DNA of 64,000 nucleotides from Aliisedimentitalea scapharcae (GTDB lineage Bacteria > Pseudomonadota > Alphaproteobacteria > Rhodobacterales > Rhodobacteraceae), in contig NZ_CP123584.1 in the NCBI RefSeq assembly GCF_045277565.1, forward strand, positions 1 through 64,000, read 5' to 3'. The notes under the pieces were generated by a model. The model ran no database searches, was not told the origin of the DNA, and saw only the letters and a list, made by a program, of their open reading frames with translations. A program made the position numbers and the translations under genes. Position 1 is the first letter of the stretch, and each line of letters opens with the position of its first letter. Shown here piece after piece: positions 52,415 through 62,052 of this stretch.

Positions 52415-52519
52415 TCAGGGGGTGATAGGAAGAAACAGCCACCCCAGGAACAACCAGAGCAGCACAGACGCCAGAACGCGCGCCTTGCGGTATCGTTGCG
52501 ACCGGAAGAAGCGTTTCAC
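52415..52519 (-). CDS. 34-aa small membrane protein in the lysis cassette
   Basis: GTG start overlapping the holin stop (GTGA). Product (M)KRFFRSQRYRKARVLASVLL then WLFLGWLFLPITP: a strongly basic N-terminus and one C-terminal helix. Overlap and position between holin and endolysin argue that it is real. It may be a second holin, antiholin or pinholin-type regulator. Confidence 0.65.
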   Translation of the reverse strand: MKRFFRSQRYRKARVLASVLLWLFLGWLFLPITP

Positions 52520-52881
52520 TTTCCACCCCCGATCTTTTTTGCCAGTCGGGCCCGGATCAAAGAGCGAGCAAATCCAAAGACATCATGGGCAACATAGGCA
52601 ATGGAAAACGCCAGCAGCACGACAATGATCGGGTGACTGAAATCATATTCCTGTTCCAGCTTCATCGCCGCCAATGGTGCAGCCATAACACCGAACACGA
52701 CGTTGAAACCCAGCAAGGCGACCACGTTACGCGGCCTGCGATTTTCCAGTTCCAGAACTGCCAATGCCGCACCGATACAGGCAAACACGACGGCTGTACC
52801 CGAAAGCCCCATCTGTGCCAGCCAGGTTATGGCCACGCTAAATGACCCCGCCGCCAGCGAGCCTACCGTTTCAATTTTCAT
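52516..52881 (-). CDS. Holin-like membrane protein
   Basis: A 121-aa protein with three or four hydrophobic helices (SLAAGSFSVAITWLAQM; GTAVVFACIGAALAVLEL; VVALLGFNVVFGVMAAPLAA; IIVVLLAFSIAYVAHDVFG) and a basic end (RARLAKKIGGGK). Typical size and topology of a phage holin, forming holes for the endolysin encoded just downstream. Confidence 0.75.
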   Translation of the reverse strand: MKIETVGSLAAGSFSVAITWLAQMGLSGTAVVFACIGAALAVLELENRRPRNVVALLGFNVVFGVMAAPLAAMKLEQEYDFSHPIIVVLLAFSIAYVAHDVFGFARSLIRARLAKKIGGGK

Positions 52882-52910
52882 GGAATTACTCCGCTAAGAT
52901 CAGCGCTTGA

Positions 52911-53519
52911 TCAGTACCGTTCGGCCAATTCTGCCACACCTTCCGGCACATCCGGCCAGTTCGGCTCATCGCCCGCCATCGCTGCGCGCCGTCCTTCGAC
53001 CTTTGTCGCTTCGATCCACTGCTGACCGGCAACAAACGTGGCCTTTTCCTGTGCGCTCAGGGCTTCTGCTAGACCCGCAGCCAAAAGGCTGGTTTGCGCG
53101 CTCTGATCAATTACCGAGAAAATACGCGCCCGAACTCGCATTTTGATGTCATCGGCGCGTTTTGTTGCGGCTTCGATTACCTTGTCCTCTGCCGTGATCA
53201 GCTTGGAAAGATCGATGATGATGCGACCTGCCCCCTCTGGGACTGAGCGCCCGCTATCATCAAGGACGATAGATGCAGGCACACGTTCATCTTCCGTCGC
53301 CCCGATCCCGTAGGGCCGAACCAAGGTGAGAGACACCACGCCGCCGATCCGCTCGATATCGCTGGCGAGCCAGGCGCAATCGACGGCAGCCCTGGGCAAT
53401 GTTGCACCTTCCAGCACACCCGATGTGTCAAGAACCTCGCCATTGATAATGAGGTTGTCCCCTGACCGGCTGACCTCCCAAACGTCGTCGCCACGAATTG
53501 GTGTGAAATTGATGTTCAT
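52911..53519 (-). CDS. Phage tail-region protein of unknown function
   Basis: A 202-aa protein starting MNINFTPIRGDDVWEVSRSG, with a beta-rich first half and a helical charged second half (AEDKVIEAATKRADDIKMRV). ATG 53519 follows AAGGGGACAATC. It resembles small phage structural or tail-fibre assembly proteins by place and composition, but I do not recognise a family. Confidence 0.6.
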   Translation of the reverse strand: MNINFTPIRGDDVWEVSRSGDNLIINGEVLDTSGVLEGATLPRAAVDCAWLASDIERIGGVVSLTLVRPYGIGATEDERVPASIVLDDSGRSVPEGAGRIIIDLSKLITAEDKVIEAATKRADDIKMRVRARIFSVIDQSAQTSLLAAGLAEALSAQEKATFVAGQQWIEATKVEGRRAAMAGDEPNWPDVPEGVAELAERY

Positions 53520-53529
53520 GATTGTCCCC

Positions 53530-54030
53530 TTATGCCCATAGACCGATTGCCATAATCGAAACATCTGGGGACACGGTGTCCGCACCCGCTTCGCTCCACG
53601 AATGAACCGAGCAGCTGATTGATCCGCCCCCGTCGATCAAGGCGGCGATGATCCGCGCATCCGTCGCGAAGCGCGACATAGCCGTGATCGCGGGCGCATA
53701 TGAGGACACGTTAAACGTGGCCGGAAATGTCCAAGTCGCCGCGGCTGCACTCACCGTGGAAAAATTGTTGTTCCAACAGATCTGGGTACCATCGGCAAAA
53801 CGAACATAGTTGCCATTTGCATTTGCTCCCTGCTCAAACAGCGCGCCATTCGGGTTGCCCCCCGACATCGACACCGTGCCGAGAACGTTGAAGAACTCAG
53901 CGGCAGACAGGTTTGACCATTCGGTGATGAAGGTAGAGAACCAAGCGACAAAGGCATCAGACCGAGAAGGAAAGGTGCCTGGGTCAGATAGTGATGGCGC
54001 AGTGGGGGGAGGCGTCAGTCCTAAAGGCAT
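53530..54030 (-). CDS. Phage tail fibre-like protein
   Basis: A 166-aa protein with a Pro/Ser-rich start, then GGNPNGALFEQGANANGNYV and FADGTQICWNN, a beta-rich pattern typical of fibre or baseplate tip ends. The start overlaps the previous stop (TGATG), so it is coupled to the 305-aa protein. Confidence 0.65.
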   Translation of the reverse strand: MPLGLTPPPTAPSLSDPGTFPSRSDAFVAWFSTFITEWSNLSAAEFFNVLGTVSMSGGNPNGALFEQGANANGNYVRFADGTQICWNNNFSTVSAAAATWTFPATFNVSSYAPAITAMSRFATDARIIAALIDGGGSISCSVHSWSEAGADTVSPDVSIMAIGLWA

Positions 54031-54947
54031 CAAACAAGCCCTTCTATTTCAAGTGTTGCAAAGGATGTTCCGCCATGGCCGAGCGGAACAGAGTAGTTCT
54101 GGAAGAACCCGAACACCGTTGTTCCAAATTCGGTCATATCGTCGTTGGCGAAATAGACAGATGGCGTCGCCCTGATGCCATCAAGAACCCGCTTGATCCG
54201 ACGCGCATCTCGGGTCGGAAAAGAGAACTGGAAATCAACCGTGTCAGCAAAAGGCTTCTCGATTAGGATTGCGTTCCCAAAGGTGTCTCGCTCTTTTGTC
54301 GAGAAATCCTCACTCCCGATTCCAGTTCCATCAAGCGTGGTGCCGAGGTTATGTACGCGACCCAACACGATCTGACCGACACTGGCCGTCCCGGTTGGGG
54401 CGGAGATGGTTATGTCGATACGATGCCCCGAGTAACCCGGCACCCCAGTGAACAGGGCCTCACTGTCATAAATGCCGTCCCAAGTGAAATATTCGAACCA
54501 GTCGACTATCTCTGTGTCGTCAACGAGGTCATGGGTTTCATCAAAGACCTCGGTCAAACCCGCGTCATAGATCTGCACCCGAACGCTCTCGGCATCCAAC
54601 CCGAAGAACGCGATGCCAGTAACAAGCGACGATGGCGTAATCTGATACGTGATCGATGTTGCCTTGCTGACGGTATCGGCGATTTTGCGGTCGAACGGTT
54701 TGAACCGATCGGTTGCGCCGATTTCAATCCAGTTGGTTCCGTCATCAGCTGAGGGATCATTGCCCAGGTTGGATCCCAACTGGCTTTCAAACACCGTGCG
54801 ATATGCCTTGCCTGACAGGCCCGTCATATAGACCTGATCGTTTGCGGCATAGGTGGTGCCAGCATCCCACACAGGATGTACCGTGGCCGCGATGTTGGTT
54901 GACGTCACCTCAGAATCGGTGACGGACATCGGAGCGATTACTTTCAT
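54030..54947 (-). CDS. Phage tail-tip/fibre protein with carbohydrate-binding-like N-terminus
   Basis: A 305-aa beta-rich protein. PVWDAGTTYAANDQVYMTGL at about 25-44 is the pattern of small carbohydrate-binding (chitinase-type) modules that occur on phage tails. The rest carries many Asp/Thr repeats and ends FATLEIEGLV. Its ATG overlaps the tape-measure stop (ATGA), so it is probably a tail-tip protein assembled with the tape. Confidence 0.7.
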   Translation of the reverse strand: MKVIAPMSVTDSEVTSTNIAATVHPVWDAGTTYAANDQVYMTGLSGKAYRTVFESQLGSNLGNDPSADDGTNWIEIGATDRFKPFDRKIADTVSKATSITYQITPSSLVTGIAFFGLDAESVRVQIYDAGLTEVFDETHDLVDDTEIVDWFEYFTWDGIYDSEALFTGVPGYSGHRIDITISAPTGTASVGQIVLGRVHNLGTTLDGTGIGSEDFSTKERDTFGNAILIEKPFADTVDFQFSFPTRDARRIKRVLDGIRATPSVYFANDDMTEFGTTVFGFFQNYSVPLGHGGTSFATLEIEGLV

Positions 54948-57900
54948 GTCGTCTCCACCTTCAAGCTGCCGGGCGACCGTTTGAACTCACTCAAAATGCT
55001 CGCTGACTTCCTGGTGTTCCGGGCATTATCCAAACCCAATTGACGTTGCTCATCGCGCAGCGCTGCCAGTTCCTTTTCGATCCGTTCATTCTGTCGGCGA
55101 AGTTCACGAAGTTCAGAAACCATAGGGTTCGCGCCACCATTCGCATGGTCAATTACGGTTTCCTGCGGGTGCAGCATCGCCATAAAGCCACCCTTCCCAT
55201 CCAGACCACCAGAACGGGGAGCATAGCCAGTGAAGCCGCCACCATCGAAACTTGGGTAACCTCCAAGACTGATGACCTGTTGGCGAAGCGCTTCAACTTT
55301 GCCTAATGAAAACCCCATATTGGCATTGGCACGGGCCATGAGATCATTCAGACCACCGACACCGTAAAACGATTGCGCAAAGGCCTGTGTATTCCCGCCC
55401 GCGATCGACGCCCCATTGAAATTGATCTTGCCATCCGGGCCGATAAACATGTGTGCCGCATTGCCAGATGCATCAAGGATCTGGGTGCCGGTCTGCTGCA
55501 TCAGCGCGTTTGTCTGCCCGACCAGAGACTGCGCCCAGGTCTGATTGCTGGCCAATTGGTTCTGATACGCCCCCGCTGCCCCGGTGATGTCGCTGATCAG
55601 TGCCTGTTTCTGTTCCTCTCGCAGCCGCTGGCCCGCAAGTTCGCCCCGCAGGGCGTCCAAAGCGCCCCGCAGGTTGTTCATTGGATTGCTCAGCAGATTG
55701 GTTGACGCGCTGTTGTACCAGTTGCGGAACGTGTTTTCCGGGTCCAGGACAATGCTGCTGGCCAGTGTGATTGTCCCCGTGGTCGCGCCGGTGATCCCAT
55801 CCAGGATGGCACGTTGCGGCACAGACAGCGCGCCGATATCGACCCGCCCCCGAATGATCCGGTCAATCGCCCCGGCCCCGGCTGAAATCTGATCCAAGAA
55901 AGCACGGTCCCACTCCGTGATATTTTGCCCGTGGATGCCAGCGCGGATCGAACGTTCTGTCAGTCCCGGCCCCATGCCGATTTGATCCAAGAACAAACTC
56001 TCCCACTGGGTGATGTTTTGCTTATGAATGCCTGCGCGAATACTACGCTCGACAGCGCCGGGGCCCATGCCAATCTGATTGAGAAACCGATCTTCCCACG
56101 GGGTTATACTATGGTGGTGGATGCCGGCGCGAATGGACCGATCGACCCGCCCCGGCCCGATTGCCAGCTGATCCAGCACCCGCAGTCCGATCGGACTAAT
56201 TCGACCAGGGTTTACGGCCGCTTGGATGGTGCGCAACGTAGTGGTGCCAGTTTCAGTCAACAGTGCCCGCTCAGCCGATGTGACCGATTGAGGAAACACC
56301 GCCGCGATGGTGATTGCCCGCGCAGCCGACGTGTTGGCATCCAGTAACAGCCGTTTGATCTGTGGCGTCTGCCCCGAGGCCAGAACCCCCGAGATATTGG
56401 CGGCATAAACCCCCTGCTGTGCCAACAGGATCCGCCGCGCCGCGCCCCCCAGATCAAAGGCCGATCTGATCATGGTCGCATAGCCGCCCGATTGGGTCAC
56501 GACGATCCGGCGCACCGCCTCCGAAATCGACGGATCCAAAGCCCCGGTGACTGCAACCGCGTAATTGCCAACCCCCGACAGGGCCAGCCGCAGCGCATCC
56601 GAATTCGACCCCAGACGGTCCAGCGCCACATTCACCGTGCGGCTCAACTCGCTGTTGCCGGTCAGGGCAATCAGACGGGTTTCAGCGTCCAGATCCCGCG
56701 TCACAAAGAATCGGACGTTCTTGCGCAGCTCAGACGTGGTGGCCAGCGCCAGTTGACGCATATCCGCAGCCAGCGGATTGCGCACCAGAAAGTCCAGCGA
56801 CTTGATATGTTCGGACGCGCCGTTGATCGCCAGCCACTTTTCAGGCGCGGGCAACTGCGATCGCACGACAAAATCAATGTGGCTGGTGATCCCCTCTGCG
56901 GATTGTGCGATCAGCGTCTGCATCCAAGGCGAAATCGTCGCCGTGGGCAACAGATCCACCGTCACGTTCAGACGCTCTTTCAGATAGTCATAGCTGAACT
57001 GTTCCGCCTCACGAATGGCCCCTTCCAACCCGCCAAGCGCGGTGTCGAACTGCGCCAATGTCCCGTCAAAATCGCGGGCCAGCGCCTGAATACTGATATC
57101 CAGCGCCCCGATCTGGTCATTGGTCAGCCCTTCGAGTTGCAGGAAGTTGCCCAGGTTCGTCAGAACGTCGATCTGCTGTTCATACAGCGTGGTCAGAACA
57201 TCCTTGTTCGCGCCTTCCAGTTCGGACAGGCCAGCCAGGAAATTCACTTGACCCTGCACCTGCGCCGCGATCCGGCGATACTCCAAGGCACTAGATGCCC
57301 CGGCCAGTTCGCCGGTCAGCAGCGCCTTGGCCAGACCCGGAATATCGCGCGCCGCGTCCACATTCCCCCCGCGCGCCAGACCGAATGCGGTCTGGAACTG
57401 GTTTCGGTTCACGGCCAGCGCCTGTTGACGGGTGGCCGAGGTCAGATCCGAATTGACCAGATCAGACAGGAAGTCCCGCAAGGTGGTTGCCGTGCGATAC
57501 CAGAGGTTCGCCGCCGAATTGGTCGTTCGCGCATTCTCGCGCGCGGCATCCATCATCGACCCGACCTCGCCACCAATGGTGGTCAGGATCCCGGTCATCT
57601 CCAACGTGAACTGCGCCACCTGCGGCAACACCTCATCCATGGCGCCCGACATTTGCAGCAACTGCGCATAAAGCGCGCGGCCTGACTCTGTGGTCAGATC
57701 CTGCACCCCGACCAACGCCCGGAATTGCTCCCGACTTTGGGGCATGGCGACATTCATATCGGCAAAGGTCGCGCGCAGTCGGCGCAACACCGTTTCGTTG
57801 CGCTCCGCTTCGGAATAGAACGCCTGCCAGTAGGTCGAGACACTGGCCGTCATCGCCTCAACACCACCGAACTGATCCACCAGCTGCGACGCCCGATCCG

Positions 57901-60808
57901 CGCCAGCCAACCCGGCAGTGAACAGCCGGTGCCCCAGCAGGTCCAGACCGTCGTTCGCAGCGCTCAGGCCGCCCGACAGACGGGTCAACGTGTCCATTGC
58001 CCCCTCACCTGCCCGGCTGAACTCTGTGGTGCCCAGGACAAGCATAGCCATGTCCTCAGACGCCGCTTCAACATGCGTGTTCAGTTCGGCTTGGATCTGC
58101 GCGGCGTCCTTGCCGTTCGTCCACAACGTAAACTGTTCATCGTTGAAATCGGCCAGTGCCGCAGACGATAGCCCCAACACAACCGCCGCCGAGGTCAGCC
58201 CCTTGGTGACACCGGACATGGCGGTGTCGAGCAGGGTCTGAACCTCGCCGGGAACATCCTTGAACACCGCCTTGTTGCTGCGGAACGCACCGCCTTTGTA
58301 GAAATCAAAGCTGGTGCCGTCGAACCCGTCGCTGCCCAATGTGCCGCGCAAGGCCGTGCCGGCATATTTCCGGCTGAACGCCTTGGACAACAGGGCAATG
58401 CCCCCCAGGACAATCCCAATCGCGGGCAACGCCGCGCCGATCGCGCCAGCACCGCCAACAGATCCGGTCGCCAAGCCGCCCAGATTGGCAAAGCTGGACC
58501 CGATACCACCACCGGACAACACCCCACCAATGCCCTGCCCCACGCCGCCCAGGAAGCTACCGCCGCCAAGCAAGCCGGAACCAACATTCCCCAGCAAACC
58601 GCCCAACAAACCGCCACCGGAACCACCGGAACCACCGCCAAGAACACCAGAAGCAACAGAGCCAGCCGACACGGTACCACCCAGACCAAGACCAACCATG
58701 ATCCTGTTCCGGGCTGCTAGGCTGATCATTTGAGACAGCATGCGCTTGAAGCTGTTGAGAACCCCGTCCTTGAAGCTCTCAAAGTCATCAAAGCCGGAGA
58801 CCACAAAGTCCCCCCAGGCATCAGTCACGCTCCCAATCCCACCGACAACATTGTTTTGCAAACTGTCAGCATAGGCTTGAGCGGCCTTCGCAGCGTCAGT
58901 CAGCTCAATCTTGTTCTTCGACAAGCCGCCGGTCAGGCCTTTCACTCCGTCGACAGAAACCTTGATCTGGCTGTTGAGCACCTTGCTCTTTTTCGTCATC
59001 ACCTCAGTGTTCTGCATCACTCGGTTGGCGGCTTGATCCCGAGCAACTAGGGAGTTTTGATAGGCCTGTTCCGAAACTGTCAGGCGCGATTGTGCTCCAT
59101 GCAGTTTGGCAGACATTTTGGCCTGCTCTTCCACGGTCAAATTGCGCAAATGGCCGTTGTCGACCATCTGTTGGACGCGTTCGGCTTCACCAGTCATAGT
59201 CGCCAGCTGAGCCGCGGCAGCTTCCCGGGCTGCTTTGGCCAACTGGAAATAATCGTTGGCAGCTTCGAGTGCCGCCTGACCAGCCATTGGCGCATAAGTT
59301 GCTGCAAAAGCAGCCAATTGCGTGTTGGCCGCATCTTGGGCCGCCCGCACTTCATCCATGGAAACCTCTGCAGTGTCCATCTGCGGGCCGAACTTGATCA
59401 GAGCCGCCCCGGCGGCTGCAACCAACCCCGCCAAAAGCCCCCATGGTCCCAGAGCGACCGTAACTGCGACGCCCATAGCGTAGGCCGAACTCGCTGCGGT
59501 CCCCATTAGGGTTACCATTGTTCCCAGAGAACCAATCATCATCGGGATCTGAGTGCCCACCAAGCCTGCGGCTGCAACAGTGATCAGATCAATGTTATCG
59601 GCAACAAAAGCCCCTGTGGTCACCACAGCTTCCAGTGCAGGCACAACAACGGTCAGTGCCGCGTTGCCCAACAGCAGTAGAGCATCCCGGCCGGCGGCTG
59701 TTGCCTTGGACCACCGTTGGTCAAGGCTGTTGCTCATCTTCTCGAACGCCGCAGCAGTCAGACCTGATTTATTGCTCATATCGTCAAGGATCTGGTTAAA
59801 TGCCGCGCCCGCGCCGCCTGAGAACGCCAGAACAGCGTTCAGAGCCTCAACCGATCCGAACAGTTGCGCCAAGGCCGCCTCAGATCCGCCGGTCTTGGTG
59901 ATCACATTTTCGAGGAAGCCGGAGAAACCTTGAGCCTTTAGAGCGTTCACATCGAACTGAATGCCCAATGCGGCCGCCACATCCGTTGCCTGCTTGGTAG
60001 GCGCAATCACTGACGCAATAGTTTGACGAATGCCCGTGGCGGCCATGGCAGTAGATTGACCTTGAGTGGTCAGGGCCGCCATTCCGCCGGTCAGTTCGTC
60101 AAAGGACACCCCAGCCGAAGAAGCAATCGGAACAACCGTGCCCAGGTTGGCCGACAGCTCTCCGATGGTGGTCTTGCCAGCGCGCATTGCTGCAAACATC
60201 GCGTCCGACGCTTGCAGGGCAGTCAGCCCCTGCGCTGAATAGGCATTGGTGGCAGTTGTGAGGGCATCGGTTGCAGTCACAACATCTGTCACACCGCCGA
60301 TAGCAAGACGGTTTGATGCATCCAGCAACTGTGCTGCATCTTTGACTGTCCCAGCACCCGCCGAAATCGCTTGATAGAAGCCTCGCACCTGTACCGCGGC
60401 ATCAGAACCATAGGCTACACCCATCCGGCGCGCCTCGGTTGTCAACAGGGCCATCTGTTGCGGTGTGCCTTTGATCAGGGTTGACGTCTCGGCCAGGGCA
60501 GAATTGAAATCCCGCGCCATAGTGACGCCTTGGCCGATGGTTTGAATGCTGGCATAGGCCGTGACCATTCCGACAACAGCTTGTGCGGCTTGTTTCATTC
60601 CGAGGCTCATAGCCTTGGCGTCAACACCCGCTGCCTTGAACTTTGGACGTGCGCGATCTGTGGCCTTCCCCGCCTTATCAACTCCTTTTGCAAGATCATC
60701 CGCTGCGTCATCCGCGCGGTCTGCTGCATCGGCAAGTTTGTCCAGGTCCTTTTCCGCGTCTTTGAGTTCCCGCGTTTCGGCCCCAAAGGAAAGTTCAGCG
60801 AAGTTCAT
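54944..60808 (-). CDS. Phage tail tape measure protein
   Basis: A 1954-aa protein setting tail length. N-terminal coiled coil (LKDAEKDLDKLADAADRADD), a TP901-like core (ALAETSTLIKGTPQQMALL), hydrophobic segments (about 415-470, 740-820 Gly-rich) and a C-terminal part with FMAMLHPQETVIDHANG, common in tape proteins. Residues about 1552-1662 carry tandem 31-aa repeats. ATG 60808 follows CGGGAGATTGTGC. Very long for a siphovirus tape; a tail of roughly 250-290 nm would follow from the usual 0.15 nm per residue. Confidence 0.92.
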   Translation of the reverse strand: MNFAELSFGAETRELKDAEKDLDKLADAADRADDAADDLAKGVDKAGKATDRARPKFKAAGVDAKAMSLGMKQAAQAVVGMVTAYASIQTIGQGVTMARDFNSALAETSTLIKGTPQQMALLTTEARRMGVAYGSDAAVQVRGFYQAISAGAGTVKDAAQLLDASNRLAIGGVTDVVTATDALTTATNAYSAQGLTALQASDAMFAAMRAGKTTIGELSANLGTVVPIASSAGVSFDELTGGMAALTTQGQSTAMAATGIRQTIASVIAPTKQATDVAAALGIQFDVNALKAQGFSGFLENVITKTGGSEAALAQLFGSVEALNAVLAFSGGAGAAFNQILDDMSNKSGLTAAAFEKMSNSLDQRWSKATAAGRDALLLLGNAALTVVVPALEAVVTTGAFVADNIDLITVAAAGLVGTQIPMMIGSLGTMVTLMGTAASSAYAMGVAVTVALGPWGLLAGLVAAAGAALIKFGPQMDTAEVSMDEVRAAQDAANTQLAAFAATYAPMAGQAALEAANDYFQLAKAAREAAAAQLATMTGEAERVQQMVDNGHLRNLTVEEQAKMSAKLHGAQSRLTVSEQAYQNSLVARDQAANRVMQNTEVMTKKSKVLNSQIKVSVDGVKGLTGGLSKNKIELTDAAKAAQAYADSLQNNVVGGIGSVTDAWGDFVVSGFDDFESFKDGVLNSFKRMLSQMISLAARNRIMVGLGLGGTVSAGSVASGVLGGGSGGSGGGLLGGLLGNVGSGLLGGGSFLGGVGQGIGGVLSGGGIGSSFANLGGLATGSVGGAGAIGAALPAIGIVLGGIALLSKAFSRKYAGTALRGTLGSDGFDGTSFDFYKGGAFRSNKAVFKDVPGEVQTLLDTAMSGVTKGLTSAAVVLGLSSAALADFNDEQFTLWTNGKDAAQIQAELNTHVEAASEDMAMLVLGTTEFSRAGEGAMDTLTRLSGGLSAANDGLDLLGHRLFTAGLAGADRASQLVDQFGGVEAMTASVSTYWQAFYSEAERNETVLRRLRATFADMNVAMPQSREQFRALVGVQDLTTESGRALYAQLLQMSGAMDEVLPQVAQFTLEMTGILTTIGGEVGSMMDAARENARTTNSAANLWYRTATTLRDFLSDLVNSDLTSATRQQALAVNRNQFQTAFGLARGGNVDAARDIPGLAKALLTGELAGASSALEYRRIAAQVQGQVNFLAGLSELEGANKDVLTTLYEQQIDVLTNLGNFLQLEGLTNDQIGALDISIQALARDFDGTLAQFDTALGGLEGAIREAEQFSYDYLKERLNVTVDLLPTATISPWMQTLIAQSAEGITSHIDFVVRSQLPAPEKWLAINGASEHIKSLDFLVRNPLAADMRQLALATTSELRKNVRFFVTRDLDAETRLIALTGNSELSRTVNVALDRLGSNSDALRLALSGVGNYAVAVTGALDPSISEAVRRIVVTQSGGYATMIRSAFDLGGAARRILLAQQGVYAANISGVLASGQTPQIKRLLLDANTSAARAITIAAVFPQSVTSAERALLTETGTTTLRTIQAAVNPGRISPIGLRVLDQLAIGPGRVDRSIRAGIHHHSITPWEDRFLNQIGMGPGAVERSIRAGIHKQNITQWESLFLDQIGMGPGLTERSIRAGIHGQNITEWDRAFLDQISAGAGAIDRIIRGRVDIGALSVPQRAILDGITGATTGTITLASSIVLDPENTFRNWYNSASTNLLSNPMNNLRGALDALRGELAGQRLREEQKQALISDITGAAGAYQNQLASNQTWAQSLVGQTNALMQQTGTQILDASGNAAHMFIGPDGKINFNGASIAGGNTQAFAQSFYGVGGLNDLMARANANMGFSLGKVEALRQQVISLGGYPSFDGGGFTGYAPRSGGLDGKGGFMAMLHPQETVIDHANGGANPMVSELRELRRQNERIEKELAALRDEQRQLGLDNARNTRKSASILSEFKRSPGSLKVETT
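55820..56160 (-). repeat. Tandem 93-bp repeats in the tape measure gene
   Basis: Three to four units encode a 31-aa motif with the pattern ERSIRAGIH...W...FLDQIGMGPG. Units differ by substitutions. Weaker copies extend upstream (toward residue 1300) as a longer degenerate array. Confidence 0.75.
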
Positions 60809-60880
60809 GCACAATCTCCCGAGATTGCAGAAACGCCAAAAGACCCGTAGCTTTCGCTCACAGGTTGATTGGAGTTATTG

Positions 60881-61324
60881 ATGTTTAGATTTTTAGGTGC
60901 CCTGTGTGGGCTGGTATTGGTCCCTGTCGCCCCAGTTTTTGGCGAAGACATGGAGCTGAAGCTGAAGTTCAGCGAGCGTTATCTTGCTTGTGCACGGGAA
61001 AACCTTGGTGATGATCCCGCTAGGCTGGCTTGCTTCGATGAGTTAATGCGCGACCTTCCCAAATGGCTCGAAGAAGGATTTGTGCCGGTTGCCTCGTGTG
61101 AGATTGAGGATTGGAAAATGCAGTTGCGAGGCAACCTGCCTTACATGACAGGGGCCACGACCTGTCCTTCGGGAAGACTCACTTACAGGATGTACGATGG
61201 CGAAACAGGCGAGTTTGTGACATCAGGTTTCACCTATTTCGAAGGATACGCTTTTCGCGATTACCCAGACACCGAAGCGTGGCCAAATTCAGTGGATCTG
61301 AAGTACACGATTTCTGATCGGTAA
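60881..61324 (+). CDS. Exported protein of unknown function (moron-type)
   Basis: A 147-aa protein starting MFRFLGALCGLVLVPVAPVF (signal peptide, cut near GED). The mature part holds CARENLGDDPARLACFDELM, a CxxN..RLACYD-like segment found in small exported proteins near secretion or phage genes, and a second Cys pair. ATG 60881 follows TTGGAG. It is on the opposite strand to the tail operon, so it is expressed independently. Confidence 0.65.
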   Translation: MFRFLGALCGLVLVPVAPVFGEDMELKLKFSERYLACARENLGDDPARLACFDELMRDLPKWLEEGFVPVASCEIEDWKMQLRGNLPYMTGATTCPSGRLTYRMYDGETGEFVTSGFTYFEGYAFRDYPDTEAWPNSVDLKYTISDR

Positions 61325-61393
61325 GAGCGGCCCAAGAGCCGCTCCTGTGGTTTTCTCAGGCGGCTCCGTCAGAATTATTTTGTATCACCTCTT

Positions 61394-61405
61394 GATACAT
61401 GTATC
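61394..61405. promoter_or_regulatory. Operator of the HigBA module
   Basis: GATACATGTATC is a perfect 12-bp palindrome 23 bp upstream of the toxin start. Related half-sites (TGTATCAC at 61381, TGATACAT at 61412, TGATACAG at 61429) lie around it, which fits cooperative autorepression by the antitoxin. Confidence 0.65.
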
Positions 61406-61427
61406 TTGGCGTGATACATACTTCCGC

Positions 61428-61709
61428 ATGATACAGAGCACCACTGGCAAGCTGATCGAGCAGGTAATAAATGGCAAACCCGGAAAAGGGTTCCCTGCTT
61501 CTATCTTCAAAGTAGCCGTTCGCAAGGTAAGCATGTTGAGCGCTGCGACGTCGCTAGAAGATTTACGATCCCCACCAGCCAATCGATTGGAGAAATTGGC
61601 AGGGGACCGGGCAGACCAATACTCGATCCGCATCAACGACCAGTGGCGTATCTGTTTCAAGTGGACCGATAACGGGCCAGAGGATGTCGAAATCATCGAC
61701 TACCACTGA
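61428..61709 (+). CDS. higB: RelE/HigB-type toxin
   Basis: A 93-aa RelE-superfamily ribonuclease toxin: LEDLRSPPANRLEKLAGDRA and QYSIRINDQWRICFKW are the family strands, ending VEIIDYH. Such toxins cleave mRNA on the ribosome. ATG 61428 gives the family start. The antitoxin follows 34 bp downstream, the toxin-first order of higBA. Confidence 0.88.
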   Translation: MIQSTTGKLIEQVINGKPGKGFPASIFKVAVRKVSMLSAATSLEDLRSPPANRLEKLAGDRADQYSIRINDQWRICFKWTDNGPEDVEIIDYH

Positions 61710-61742
61710 GTCTGGTTCACTCGGAGAAGGAGAGAACCGATC

Positions 61743-62036
61743 ATGAAGATGATGAATGCCGCCCACCCGGGCGAGATACTACAGTCTGAATTTATTGAGC
61801 CATATGGCTTGAGTTCCGGCCGCGTGGCGAAGGCACTGAGTTTGCCTCGCACTCGGATCGAACGCTTGGTTAAGGAAGAAACCGGCATGACAACCGATAC
61901 CGCTGTGCGTCTGGCTAAGTTCTTCAGAACCTCCCCTATGTTCTGGATGAACCTCCAAACCCAATTTGATTTGGCTAAGACCGAGTGCGAGATCGATGTA
62001 TCGTCTATCCCTCGCTACGAGGGGGCAGCGGCCTAA
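61743..62036 (+). CDS. higA: HigA-family antitoxin
   Basis: A 97-aa XRE-type protein beginning HPGEILQSEFIEPYGLSSGR with HTH VAKALSLPRTRIERLV and NLQTQFDL near the C-terminus, all HigA traits. It neutralises the toxin and represses their promoter. GGAGAAGGAGAG lies upstream. Confidence 0.92.
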   Translation: MKMMNAAHPGEILQSEFIEPYGLSSGRVAKALSLPRTRIERLVKEETGMTTDTAVRLAKFFRTSPMFWMNLQTQFDLAKTECEIDVSSIPRYEGAAA

Positions 62037-62052
62037 ACCGGCTATCGAATCC

